Position numbers and translations under genes: made by a program. DNA of 64,000 nt from Salarchaeum sp. JOR-1 (GTDB lineage Archaea > Halobacteriota > Halobacteria > Halobacteriales > Halobacteriaceae): positions 1,860,001-1,924,000 of the forward strand of contig NZ_CP042241.1 of assembly GCF_007833275.1 (NCBI RefSeq), given 5' to 3'. Below the pieces are notes generated by a model. That model worked only from the letters and a program-made list of their open reading frames with translations. It was not told the DNA's origin and did no database searches. Every line of letters begins with the position of its first letter. Position 1 is the first letter of the stretch. This document shows, in pieces, positions 42,683-50,517 of the stretch.

Positions 42683-44302
42683 ATGGAGTTCGAGTACCCC
42701 TGGGCGTTCGAGTCGCGGCGGTCGGCCGTGCACGCGCGAAACGGGATGGTGGCGACCAGTCATCCCGTCGCCGCGCAGGCCGGCCTGTCCGTGCTTCAGG
42801 ACGGCGGGAACGCGGCGGACGCGGCGGTCGCGACCGCGGCCGTGTTGAACGTCGTGGAACCGAACATGACGGGTGTCGGCGGGGACGCGTTCGCGCTCAC
42901 GCAGTTCGGCGACGAGTACCAGGCGCTGAACGCGAGCGGCCCCGCGCCCGCCGCCGCGGACGTCGAGACGTACCGCGAGCGCACCGACGCCACCGACGAG
43001 AGCGGCGACCCGGCGATGCCCGAGGACGGCGGCCTCCCCGTCACGGTTCCCGGCGCGCTCGCGGGCTGGGACGCGCTCGCGGAGCGCTACGGCACCCGCA
43101 GCCTCGCCGCGCTCCTCGGACCCGCAGTCGAGTACGCTCGCGAGGGCGTGCCCGTGAGCGAGTTCGTCGCCCGCCAGTTCGCGCAGGCCGCCCCCCGAAT
43201 CCGGGCGTACGACGAGACCGCGGACACCTTCCTCGACGAAGAGGGAGAGCCGTACGAGGCCGGCGACACCCTCCGAAACCCCGCGTTCGCTGACACCCTC
43301 GAACGAATCCAGGACGAGGGAATCGACGCGCTCTACGGCGGCCCTATCGGTGAAGATGTCGTGGAGACCGTGCGCGAACACGGCGGCGAACTCGCCGTCT
43401 CTGACCTCGAATCCTACCGTCCGGAGTGGACCGACCCAATCAGCACCGAGTACGGCGGCCTGGAAGTCCTCGAACACCCCCCGAACGGCCAGGGAACGGT
43501 CGCGCTCGAAGCGCTCAACGTCGCGAGCGAGTTCGACCTCCCCGACGACCCGACGAACCCCGACCGCCTCCACCACCTCATCGAGGCCGTCAAGATAGCG
43601 TTCGCGGACGGCCACGAGCACATCACCGACCCCGACAACTACGACGTTCCGCTGGAGACGATGCTCTCCCGGGAGTACGCGGCGGAGCGAGCCGGCGAAA
43701 TCGGCCACCGCGCGAGCGTCCGCGAAGCGAAGGCGGGCGACCACGCCGACACCGTCTACCTCACCGTCGTGGACGGCGACGGCAACGCCGTCTCGTTCAT
43801 CAACTCCATCTACATGAACTTCGGGAGCGCGCTCACCACGGGCGGATTCGCGCTCCAGAACCGCGGCCACTCGTTCAGCCTCGACCCCGACCACGCGAAC
43901 AGCCTCGAACCCGGCAAGCGCCCGTTCCACACCATCATCCCCGCGATGCTCCGCGAGGACGGCGAGTTCCGCGCGTCCTGGGGCGTGATGGGAGGCTCGA
44001 TGCAGCCGCAGGGCCACCTCCAGGTCGTCGCGAACCTCGACGCGAGCATGAACCCGCAGACGGCGCTCGACGCGCCCCGGTTCCGGTGGCTGGAGAACAA
44101 TCAGGTCGCCCTCGAAACGAACCGGATTCCCGAGGCGGTGGTGACCGACCTCGAAGGCCGCGGCCACCGCGTCATCGAGGAGGACGAGTTCTTCGAGGCG
44201 GGCGGCCACTGGGGCGGCGGACAGGTCGTCTGGCGGGACGACGACGGCACGCTCGTCGGCGGGTCGGATCCGAGAAAGGACGGGCAGGCGGTCGGGTTCT
44301 AA
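42683..44302 (+). CDS. ggt: Gamma-glutamyltransferase
   Basis: A 539-aa Ntn-hydrolase precursor. The autoprocessing site is at T357 in HADTVYLTVVD, which aligns with the catalytic Thr of bacterial GGT, giving a large and small subunit. SALTTGGFALQNR and the GGSMQPQGHLQV segment of the small subunit are present. No signal peptide is seen, so the enzyme may be cytoplasmic; many bacterial GGTs are exported. Haloarchaea use gamma-glutamylcysteine rather than glutathione, so the physiological substrate may be that thiol or another gamma-glutamyl compound. Confidence 0.9.
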   Translation: MEFEYPWAFESRRSAVHARNGMVATSHPVAAQAGLSVLQDGGNAADAAVATAAVLNVVEPNMTGVGGDAFALTQFGDEYQALNASGPAPAAADVETYRERTDATDESGDPAMPEDGGLPVTVPGALAGWDALAERYGTRSLAALLGPAVEYAREGVPVSEFVARQFAQAAPRIRAYDETADTFLDEEGEPYEAGDTLRNPAFADTLERIQDEGIDALYGGPIGEDVVETVREHGGELAVSDLESYRPEWTDPISTEYGGLEVLEHPPNGQGTVALEALNVASEFDLPDDPTNPDRLHHLIEAVKIAFADGHEHITDPDNYDVPLETMLSREYAAERAGEIGHRASVREAKAGDHADTVYLTVVDGDGNAVSFINSIYMNFGSALTTGGFALQNRGHSFSLDPDHANSLEPGKRPFHTIIPAMLREDGEFRASWGVMGGSMQPQGHLQVVANLDASMNPQTALDAPRFRWLENNQVALETNRIPEAVVTDLEGRGHRVIEEDEFFEAGGHWGGGQVVWRDDDGTLVGGSDPRKDGQAVGF

Positions 44303-44309
44303 CCCCGAC

Positions 44310-44356
44310 AGGCCGAGTTCGCGACCCAGAACCACGTGCTGGATTTCGCTCGTTCC
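44310..44356. repeat. 47-bp direct repeat, first copy (duplicated end of the acyl-CoA dehydrogenase gene)
   Basis: Identical over 47 bp to 44412-44458, which is the 3' end of the acyl-CoA dehydrogenase coding sequence. On the minus strand this copy would encode the last residues VVLGRELGL but is detached from the gene by 55 bp. Confidence 0.9.
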
Positions 44357-44411
44357 CTCGCAAGCCCTCGCTCACTCCGTTCGCTCGCCCTTGCAGAGTC
44401 CACCAGGTCAG
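44357..44411. other. Spacer with hairpin between the 47-bp repeats
   Basis: Contains GCAAG (44360-44364) and CTTGC (44390-44394) arms around a CTCGCTCACTCCGTTCGCTCG run typical of haloarchaeal intergenic DNA. The last bases include the acyl-CoA dehydrogenase stop (44408-44410). Confidence 0.5.
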
Positions 44412-45550
44412 AGGCCGAGTTCGCGACCCAGAACCACGTGCTGGATTTCGCTCGTTCCTTCCCCAATCTCCATGAGTTTGGCGTCGCGGTAGAAGCGCTG
44501 GGGGGCGAAGTCGGTGGTGTAGCCGTAGCCGCCGAGGGTCTGGACGGCGTCCTCGGCGTTCTTCCGCGCGGCCTCGGACGCGTCGAGTTTCGCGAGCGCG
44601 GACTCCGTGCTCACGCTGTTGCCCTTGTCGTACTCGGTCGCGGCCTTGTGCGTGAGGAGGCGGGCGCGTTCGGTGCGGCGGTACATGTTCACGATTTTGT
44701 CGCGGATGGCGTCGAACTTCGAAATCGGCTTGCCGAACTGCTCGCGCTCCTGCGCGTAGGAGTGCGCGGCCTGGTACGCGCCTTCGGCGAGGCCGGTGGA
44801 GAGCGCGGCGATGGAGATACGGCCGCCGTCGAGCGTCTTCATCGTCTGCTTCCACCCCTCGCCTTCCTCGCCGAGCAGTCGGTCGTCGGGAACGTAGAGG
44901 TCGTCGAGGAGGATTTCGCAGGTCGGAGAGGCGTTGAGCCCCATCTTCTCCCACTCGGTCGTGACCTCGAACCCGTCGTCCTCGTCGGGGTCGACGATGA
45001 ACGTGGAGATGCCGTCGTAGCCCGCCCCGGGATCCGTCACGGCCTTCACGAGCACCGACCCGGCGACCGAGGCGTTCGTGATGAACTGCTTCGTTCCGTT
45101 GAGAACGTAGCCGTCACCGTCGCGTTCGGCGGTGGTGTCCATGTCGCTCGCGTCGCTCCCGCTTCCGGGTTCGGTGAGCGCCCACGACCCGAGGTAGTCG
45201 CCCTCCGCGAGCGGGCGGAGCCAGCGCTCCTTCTGCTCGTCGGTGCCGAACAGCTCGATGGGCTTCGATGCGAGGCTGGTGTGCGCGACGTAGGACAATC
45301 CGATAGAGCCGGAGACGCGGCCGAGCTCCTCTGCGACGAGCGAATACGTGAGGTAGTCCGCACCCAATCCCCCATAGTCCTCGGAGACGGGAACGCCGAG
45401 CATGTCGAGGTCGGCGAGCGCGTCGAATATCTCCGCGGGGAAGCGGTGCTCGTCCTCGATGTCTTGTGCGATGGGTTCGATTTCCTCCTCGCAGAACTCG
45501 CGGACGGTGTCCCGAATCATCCGGTGTTCGTCGGGGATGCTGAAATCCAT
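44408..45550 (-). CDS. Acyl-CoA dehydrogenase
   Basis: A 380-aa FAD flavoenzyme catalysing alpha-beta dehydrogenation of acyl-CoA. The ALTEPGSGSDASDM signature (FAD/substrate), the TNASVAGSVLVKAV strand region and the C-terminal catalytic Glu in IGEGTSEIQHV are all present, matching short/branched-chain type enzymes. It ends in a 47-bp stretch that is duplicated downstream. A TATA box 24-29 nt upstream supports the ATG at 45550. An electron-transfer flavoprotein is not encoded nearby. Confidence 0.92.
   Translation of the reverse strand: MDFSIPDEHRMIRDTVREFCEEEIEPIAQDIEDEHRFPAEIFDALADLDMLGVPVSEDYGGLGADYLTYSLVAEELGRVSGSIGLSYVAHTSLASKPIELFGTDEQKERWLRPLAEGDYLGSWALTEPGSGSDASDMDTTAERDGDGYVLNGTKQFITNASVAGSVLVKAVTDPGAGYDGISTFIVDPDEDDGFEVTTEWEKMGLNASPTCEILLDDLYVPDDRLLGEEGEGWKQTMKTLDGGRISIAALSTGLAEGAYQAAHSYAQEREQFGKPISKFDAIRDKIVNMYRRTERARLLTHKAATEYDKGNSVSTESALAKLDASEAARKNAEDAVQTLGGYGYTTDFAPQRFYRDAKLMEIGEGTSEIQHVVLGRELGL
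44412..44458. repeat. 47-bp direct repeat, second copy (inside acyl-CoA dehydrogenase 3' end)
   Basis: Identical to 44310-44356; the start-to-start distance is 102 bp. This copy encodes the authentic C-terminus of the dehydrogenase. Confidence 0.9.
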
Positions 45551-45573
45551 GTGTCAAAATTTGCCAGCAGGAG

Positions 45574-45579
45574 TATAAA
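45574..45579 (-). promoter_or_regulatory. TATA box of the acyl-CoA dehydrogenase gene
   Basis: TTTATA on the minus strand lies 24-29 nt upstream of the ATG at 45550, a strong match to the haloarchaeal consensus for a leaderless mRNA. Confidence 0.65.
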
Positions 45580-45637
45580 CACACCGGACAGTCGGGCGAG
45601 GCGGGAAGCATATGGGCAACGCGGGCCAGGTAGGGAT

Positions 45638-46435
45638 ATGAGCGTTCGGCGGTTCGTCCGCGGCACGGTTTCCTGGAACCGGCTGGAATCGCTCGCCCGC
45701 GAGCTGGGCGAGCGCTACGGCGAACCGCAGGTTCGCGTGGAGTTCCTGAACGCCGAGAACTGGTTCTCGACGCCGTTCGTGGTCAACGACGAGTACTTCG
45801 TGAAGGTTGTGACGCCCCAGAACGCGACCGTGCACGCGCTATTCACGGGAATGCGGAACCTCGGCGTGTTCTCCTCGGGCACGGAGGGCTTTTTCGAGCA
45901 GTTCGAGGACGCGTACGCGATGGCCGCCTACGAGTACGACGCCGCAGAACGCATGCGGGAGTCGGGCCTGAACGTCCCGGAGCCCGTGGACGTGTTCGAG
46001 TTCGACGGACTCGGCGTGCTCGTCCTCGAATACCTCCCCGAGTTCACGCCGCTCGACGACCTCCCCGAGGCGGACATCGAAGCGTACGCCCCCGAGTTGT
46101 TCGCGGGCCTCCGCGCGATGCACGACTGCGGCATCGCGCACGGCGACCTCCGCGGAGAGAACGTCCTCGTCTCCGACGGCGAGCTCTACTTCATCGACGC
46201 GACGAACGTCCGCGAGGGCCGAGAGGCCGCGGCGCGCGCGTACGACCTCGCCTGTGCGCTCGCCGTGCTCGAACCGCTCGTCGGCGCGACGGTCGCCGTC
46301 GCGGCCGCCCGCGAGCACTACGACGCCAGCGACCTCCTCGACGCCTGGGAGTTCCTCGACTTCGTGAACATCCGGCCCGACCACGACTTCGACGCGGGCG
46401 CGCTGAAAGGCGAAATCGAGGCCGCCGCCGAGTAG
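45638..46435 (+). CDS. RIO-like atypical protein kinase
   Basis: A 265-aa protein with a compact kinase fold. The catalytic loop HGDLRGENVLV (about residues 167-177) and the metal-binding FIDATN strand (DFG equivalent, Asp near 187) are RIO/ABC1-like rather than Hanks-type; a nucleotide-binding Lys lies in YFVKVVTPQ (about 54-56). The N-terminal region lacks a RIO1/RIO2 domain label that I can assign. RIO-type kinases in archaea act in ribosome maturation; a different role is possible. Start at 45638; an upstream ATG at 45611 is out of frame. Confidence 0.8.
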   Translation: MSVRRFVRGTVSWNRLESLARELGERYGEPQVRVEFLNAENWFSTPFVVNDEYFVKVVTPQNATVHALFTGMRNLGVFSSGTEGFFEQFEDAYAMAAYEYDAAERMRESGLNVPEPVDVFEFDGLGVLVLEYLPEFTPLDDLPEADIEAYAPELFAGLRAMHDCGIAHGDLRGENVLVSDGELYFIDATNVREGREAAARAYDLACALAVLEPLVGATVAVAAAREHYDASDLLDAWEFLDFVNIRPDHDFDAGALKGEIEAAAE

Positions 46436-46483
46436 GGTGAAGTCCCTATCTTTTTACTCCCAGACCGCGCAGGTTTTGCCGAG

Positions 46484-48001
46484 ATGAGTACCTACAAACA
46501 CTACATCGACGGCGAGTGGGTGTCGGGCGACGGCGCGGAGACGTTCGCGAGCACGAACCCCGCGACCGGCGAAACACTCGGCGAGTTCGACCGCGCCACC
46601 GACGCCGACGTGGACGCCGCCATCGACGCCGCAAACAACGCCGAAAACACGTGGCAGGCGCTCTCCTACATCGACCGCGCCGAATACCTCTGGGACATCT
46701 ACCACGAACTCCGCGACCGCCACCACGAACTCGGCCAAATCGTCACCAAAGAATGCGGAAAAGAGATCTCCGAGGGAAAAGCGGACGTCACCGAAGCCTG
46801 GCATATGGTCGAGTGGGCCGCCGGCAACGCCCGCCACCCACACGGCGACGTCGTCCCCTCCGAAATCCCGTCGAAGGACGCCTACATGCGCCGCAAACCC
46901 CGCGGCACCGTCGGCTGCATCACCCCCTGGAACTTCCCCGTCGCCATCCCCTTCTGGCACATGGCCGTCAGCCTCGTCGAAGGCAACACCGTCGTCTGGA
47001 AACCCGCCGAACAAACCCCCTGGTGCGGCCAAATCATCGCCGAAATGTTCGACGACGCCGATATTCCCGACGGCGTGTTCAACATGGTGCAGGGCTTCGG
47101 CGACGCCGGCGCGCGCATCGTCGACGACAACGGCATCGACACCGTCCTCTTCACCGGAAGCGCCGAGGTCGGCCACGAAATCGCCTCCAAAGTCGGCGGT
47201 GAACCCGGCAAACTCGCCGCCTGCGAAATGGGTGGAAAAAACGGCATCGTCATCACCGAAAAAGCAGACCTCGACGTCGCCGTGCACTCCGCGGTGATGA
47301 GTTCGTTCAAGACCACCGGCCAGCGCTGCGTCTCCAGCGAACGCCTCATCGTCCACGAGGACGTCTACGAGGAGTTCAAAGAGCGGTTTGTCGAGCAAGC
47401 GAAACAGGTCGCGGTCGGCGATCCGCTCGACGACGCGACGTTCATGGGGCCCGCCATCGAATCCGAGCACGTCGAGAAAATCAAGACGGGGAACGAGCGC
47501 GCGCGCGAGGAGGGCGCGCGCGTGCTCGTCGACCGCACCAGCCTTGACGCCGCGGAGATTCCGGATGGCCACGAGGACGGGAACTGGGTGGGGCCGTTCG
47601 TCTACGAAATCGATTACGCGCCGGATCTCGAGTGTATTCGGGAGGAAGTGTTCGGGCCGCACGTGGCGCTGATCGAATACTCGGGTGGTATCGAGCGCGG
47701 GGTTGAAATCCACAACGACACGCCCTACGGATTGGCGGGCGCGGTGATCAGTGAGGACTACCGCCAGATCAACTACTTCCGCGATAACGCCGAGGTTGGA
47801 TTGGCGTACGGGAACTTGCCGTGTATTGGGGCGGAAGTTCATCTGCCGTTCGGCGGGGTGAAGAAGTCGGGGAACGGGTATCCGAGCGCCCGGGAAGTTA
47901 TTGAGGCCGTCACTGAACGCACCGCCTGGACGCTCAACAATTCGAAGGATATCGAGATGGCCCAGGGGCTCTCAGCGGACATCAAAACCGAAGACGACTA
48001 A
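46484..48001 (+). CDS. Aldehyde dehydrogenase
   Basis: A 505-aa NAD(P)-dependent aldehyde dehydrogenase. Key motifs: TPWNFPVAIPFWHMA with the catalytic Asn, the FTGSAEVGHEIASK nucleotide loop, CEMGGKNGIVI with the general-base Glu, and TTGQRCVSSER with the catalytic Cys. The YSGGIERGVEIHNDTPYGLAGAV segment and the C-terminal dimer helix are present. Similar to 2,5-dioxovalerate or succinate-semialdehyde dehydrogenases; substrate not resolvable. The third codon position shifts from C-rich before about 47300 to more T/G-rich afterwards, a small composition change inside the gene. Confidence 0.92.
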   Translation: MSTYKHYIDGEWVSGDGAETFASTNPATGETLGEFDRATDADVDAAIDAANNAENTWQALSYIDRAEYLWDIYHELRDRHHELGQIVTKECGKEISEGKADVTEAWHMVEWAAGNARHPHGDVVPSEIPSKDAYMRRKPRGTVGCITPWNFPVAIPFWHMAVSLVEGNTVVWKPAEQTPWCGQIIAEMFDDADIPDGVFNMVQGFGDAGARIVDDNGIDTVLFTGSAEVGHEIASKVGGEPGKLAACEMGGKNGIVITEKADLDVAVHSAVMSSFKTTGQRCVSSERLIVHEDVYEEFKERFVEQAKQVAVGDPLDDATFMGPAIESEHVEKIKTGNERAREEGARVLVDRTSLDAAEIPDGHEDGNWVGPFVYEIDYAPDLECIREEVFGPHVALIEYSGGIERGVEIHNDTPYGLAGAVISEDYRQINYFRDNAEVGLAYGNLPCIGAEVHLPFGGVKKSGNGYPSAREVIEAVTERTAWTLNNSKDIEMAQGLSADIKTEDD

Positions 48002-48064
48002 CGGTTCTCTCGACGGTTTTCTTCTTTCGCTGGTTCGACAAACCCCGGTGTCGAACACCAGCGC

Positions 48065-48364
48065 ATGATTGCGCGTGTCTGGTACGGGTACACGGCGCCG
48101 GAGTCGGCGGACGAGTACGAGGCGTTCGTGACCGAGGAGGTGCTTCCGAACGCGGAATCCGGTATCGCGGGCTGTCTCGGCGGCGAGGTGTTGCGGCGGT
48201 CGCTGGACGGGGAGGTGGAGTTCGTGACGGTGATTCGGTTCGCGGACTACGACGCCGTCGAGTCGTTCGCGGGCGAGGAGTACGAGACAGCGCACGTTCC
48301 CGAGCGGGCGCGAGCGCTACTGTCCCGGTGGGACGAGGAAGTGGCGCACTACGAAGTTGTGTGA
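48065..48364 (+). CDS. Antibiotic-biosynthesis-monooxygenase-like (dimeric alpha-beta barrel) protein
   Basis: A 99-aa protein with the ferredoxin-like ABM fold pattern: IARVWYGYTAPES strand, a helix with YEAFVTEEVLPN, then EVEFVTVIRFADYDAVESFAG. A conserved His (AHVP) near the end is typical. Such proteins are small monooxygenases or haem-handling dimers; the exact role is unknown. Confidence 0.75.
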   Translation: MIARVWYGYTAPESADEYEAFVTEEVLPNAESGIAGCLGGEVLRRSLDGEVEFVTVIRFADYDAVESFAGEEYETAHVPERARALLSRWDEEVAHYEVV

Positions 48365-48384
48365 GTGGCGGGAGGAGGTGGGGG

Positions 48385-48410
48385 GTTCCCGGCGGGTGGA
48401 CGCCGGGAAC
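48385..48410. terminator. Hairpin between convergent genes
   Basis: GTTCCCGGCG (48385-48394) and CGCCGGGAAC (48401-48410) form a 10-bp perfect stem with loop GGTGGA, 21 nt after the ABM-like gene stop. Farther on, GTGCCGAC and GTCGGCAC (near 48449-48495) form a longer-range pair before the convergent nitrilase gene. Confidence 0.45.
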
Positions 48411-48521
48411 GGGGTGGACGCGGTGTGGCGGACGTGGACGCCAATTTGTGCCGACACGTCGGCGAGAAAAGCGCCTGTGCGTCGGCACGCGACAGTTGGT
48501 CGTCCTCCCGTATAAGGTTGT

Positions 48522-49319
48522 TTACCGGCGACGGTCGCGCAGGGCGGGGAACTCCGCGCGGGTTTCCGCGACGTGATCGCGTGAGACCTCCGCGGTGACG
48601 ATGTCGGGGTCGTCGTCGGTGGTGGCTATCGGGGTGCCCCAGGGGTCGTAGACGGTGGAGCGCCCGAGAAGCGAGGCGTCGTCGAAACTGCCGCTGCCGT
48701 TGATTGTGGCGACGTACGCGAGATTCTCGATGGCGCGCGCCCGGGGGAGCGTCTTCCAGTGTTCGACGCGGGGGTACGGCCACGCGCTCGGGACGAGCAC
48801 GACGTCTGTGCCGTCGTCCGCGAGGTCGCGGTAGAGTTCGGGAAAGCGGAGGTCGTAACACGTCGTCACGCCGACTGTAACGCCGTCGAGGTCGGCGGTC
48901 GGCACGTCCTCGCCGGGGACGAGCATGCGGGCCTCCGCGGATTCGTACCCGAACAGGTGGTGTTTCCGGTACGCGAGCAGGCGGTCGCCCGACGAGTCGA
49001 AGAGGACGCTCGTGTTCGCGAGGCCGTCGTCCGCGGGGCCGCCGTCCGTCGCGCTCAAGTCTTCGACGACGCTCCCGGCGAGCACGGCCACGTCGTTCTC
49101 GCGCGCGGCGTCCCGAATCCGGGTGAGCGTCGGGCCGTCGAGCGCTTCGGCCTCCCGCCCATAGGCGTCGAACGCGAAGTACCCGACGTTGAAGATCTCG
49201 GGGAGCGCGACGAGATCAGCGCCCTCGCCTGCGGCCGTTTCGATGGCGCTGACGGCGCGTTCCGTGTTCGCGTCCACGGCCGCCGCTTCGATCTCGAGCT
49301 GGGCGAGCGCGAGTCTCAT
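48522..49319 (-). CDS. Carbon-nitrogen hydrolase (nitrilase superfamily)
   Basis: A 265-aa hydrolase with the full Glu-Lys-Cys triad: E41 (LVALPEIFN), K119 (YRKHHLFG) and C154 (TTCYDLRFPE). The pattern is closest to omega-amidase/NIT2-like and nitrilase-1-like enzymes, so it likely hydrolyses an amide, perhaps repairing deaminated or damaged metabolites. The start codon overlaps the stop of the SRPBCC gene (ATGA), so the two are cotranscribed. Confidence 0.9.
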   Translation of the reverse strand: MRLALAQLEIEAAAVDANTERAVSAIETAAGEGADLVALPEIFNVGYFAFDAYGREAEALDGPTLTRIRDAARENDVAVLAGSVVEDLSATDGGPADDGLANTSVLFDSSGDRLLAYRKHHLFGYESAEARMLVPGEDVPTADLDGVTVGVTTCYDLRFPELYRDLADDGTDVVLVPSAWPYPRVEHWKTLPRARAIENLAYVATINGSGSFDDASLLGRSTVYDPWGTPIATTDDDPDIVTAEVSRDHVAETRAEFPALRDRRR

Positions 49320-49720
49320 CCGTCCAGTCGCTCCTTCAGGTTGTCCAGTTCCTCGTCGAGGTTCCGCTTGAAGAACCGCTCGACGCCGGGGAGCCGGCCG
49401 TCCACGACGAACTCGTTGTGGAGACGCGTACCGCCTCCCTCCCGGGATTCGATGCGGTGCTCGCCGGTGACGCGGAGAACCTTGGACTTCCCGACGAACT
49501 TCACGTACTCGCCCTCCTCGCGCTCCACGTCACGAGTCTCGACGGGAATCGTGCGATTCACCACGGGGACGCGAACGTGCCAGATAGTCACGTCGCCGTC
49601 CTGTTCGAAGGAGTCGACGACGCTGATAGCGCTCGCGCGGCGCGTCGGATCCGCGATGAACGCCCACACGTCCTCGGGCGGCGCGTCGAGGTCGAACGTC
49701 CGCTCGACACGTACGGTCAT
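49316..49720 (-). CDS. SRPBCC (START/Bet v1-like) protein
   Basis: A 134-aa protein with the helix-grip pattern of SRPBCC/CoxG-type proteins: VERTFDLDAPPEDVWAFIADP at the N-terminus and a long C-terminal helix with FFKRNLDEELDNLKERL. It likely binds a hydrophobic ligand. Translationally coupled to the downstream nitrilase gene. Ligand unknown. Confidence 0.82.
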   Translation of the reverse strand: MTVRVERTFDLDAPPEDVWAFIADPTRRASAISVVDSFEQDGDVTIWHVRVPVVNRTIPVETRDVEREEGEYVKFVGKSKVLRVTGEHRIESREGGGTRLHNEFVVDGRLPGVERFFKRNLDEELDNLKERLDG

Positions 49721-49757
49721 ACGTCTACATCGAGCGGTCGAGAGAAAAACCCGCCGA

Positions 49758-49982
49758 TCACTGCGGTTCGACCTTCCACGTGGTCGACCGGGAGCGACCC
49801 CACTTCTCGATGTCCACGTCCTCGGACTTCTCCGCGAGCCGCGGCAGCCGCACGCCCACCTGTTTCGCGGTGAGTCCGATGGCGTCCGCGATGGTTTTCG
49901 CGCGGAAGTACCGCTCGCCGGTGGCCACGCTCTCTCGGAGGTAGTCCACGATTTCGCGTTCCTCCTCGGTATAGTCGGCCAT
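49758..49982 (-). CDS. Small winged-helix DNA-binding protein
   Basis: A 74-aa protein with a helix-turn-helix pattern (IVDYLRESVATGERYFRAKTI followed by IGLTAKQVGVRLPRLAEK) and a C-terminal strand pair. It resembles conserved haloarchaeal DUF7123-type proteins. No other domain. It probably binds DNA as a dimer; target unknown. Confidence 0.75.
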   Translation of the reverse strand: MADYTEEEREIVDYLRESVATGERYFRAKTIADAIGLTAKQVGVRLPRLAEKSEDVDIEKWGRSRSTTWKVEPQ

Positions 49983-50025
49983 CAGGACGATACTAGGGGT
50001 TTCGAGCGCTTAATGGTTCTGCTGA

Positions 50026-50217
50026 TCACTGCGCGTCGGGACTGCCCAGCACCTCGTCGAGCACCCAGAGGGCGGCGACGACGGGGAGAAGTGGGAGGAA
50101 GAGGAACAGCATCGCGGTGAGTACCATCAGGCCGACAAGCGTCATAAACGGGTCGTCAGAGCTGACCGGGCTGAAGAGGAACGAGAGGACGCGATCCGTT
50201 TTCGATGTCGTGGGCAT
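50026..50217 (-). CDS. Small membrane protein
   Basis: A 63-aa protein with one long hydrophobic region (about residues 24-53, LVGLMVLTAMLFLFLPLLPVVAALWVL) that may form one or two helices, and polar ends. Start at 50217 (MPTTSKTD). No known family recognised. Codon bias is as in its neighbours. Confidence 0.65.
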   Translation of the reverse strand: MPTTSKTDRVLSFLFSPVSSDDPFMTLVGLMVLTAMLFLFLPLLPVVAALWVLDEVLGSPDAQ

Positions 50218-50265
50218 ACTCGGTGGTTGTGGGAGTACCCGCAAAAACGCATCGCCCCCGCGGCG

Positions 50266-50439
50266 TCAGTCGTAGACGTGGAACGCCCCGATGGCGAGGA
50301 CGCCGAGGGTGACTGCGGCGGCGAACGCCCACGCGGTGTTCACCTGACTCTGCGCGACGTACATTCCGAGCGCGCCGGCGACGCTGAGCGCGCCGAGAAG
50401 CACGCCCCCGCCGATGCTCGCGTCAGTTTCGGTTGCCAT
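50266..50439 (-). CDS. Small membrane protein with two helices
   Basis: A 57-aa protein with two hydrophobic segments (about residues 9-28 and 36-54) and short polar ends. The start at 50439 gives MATETDASIG; an upstream ATG at 50478 is possible but would add Arg/Lys-rich sequence. Family unknown to me. Confidence 0.65.
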   Translation of the reverse strand: MATETDASIGGGVLLGALSVAGALGMYVAQSQVNTAWAFAAAVTLGVLAIGAFHVYD

Positions 50440-50517
50440 AACCGAGCCGTGCCGTGCGAGTGACTTAATCACTTCCATGCCGACAAGGATTAACGACGGG
50501 ACGTTCGTTCACGACGT

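Noticed and set aside
41476-43293. A 605-codon plus-strand frame across the aldo-keto reductase and the start of gamma-glutamyltransferase
   Set aside because: It crosses two well-supported genes in another frame, and its product changes character midway with no recognised domain.
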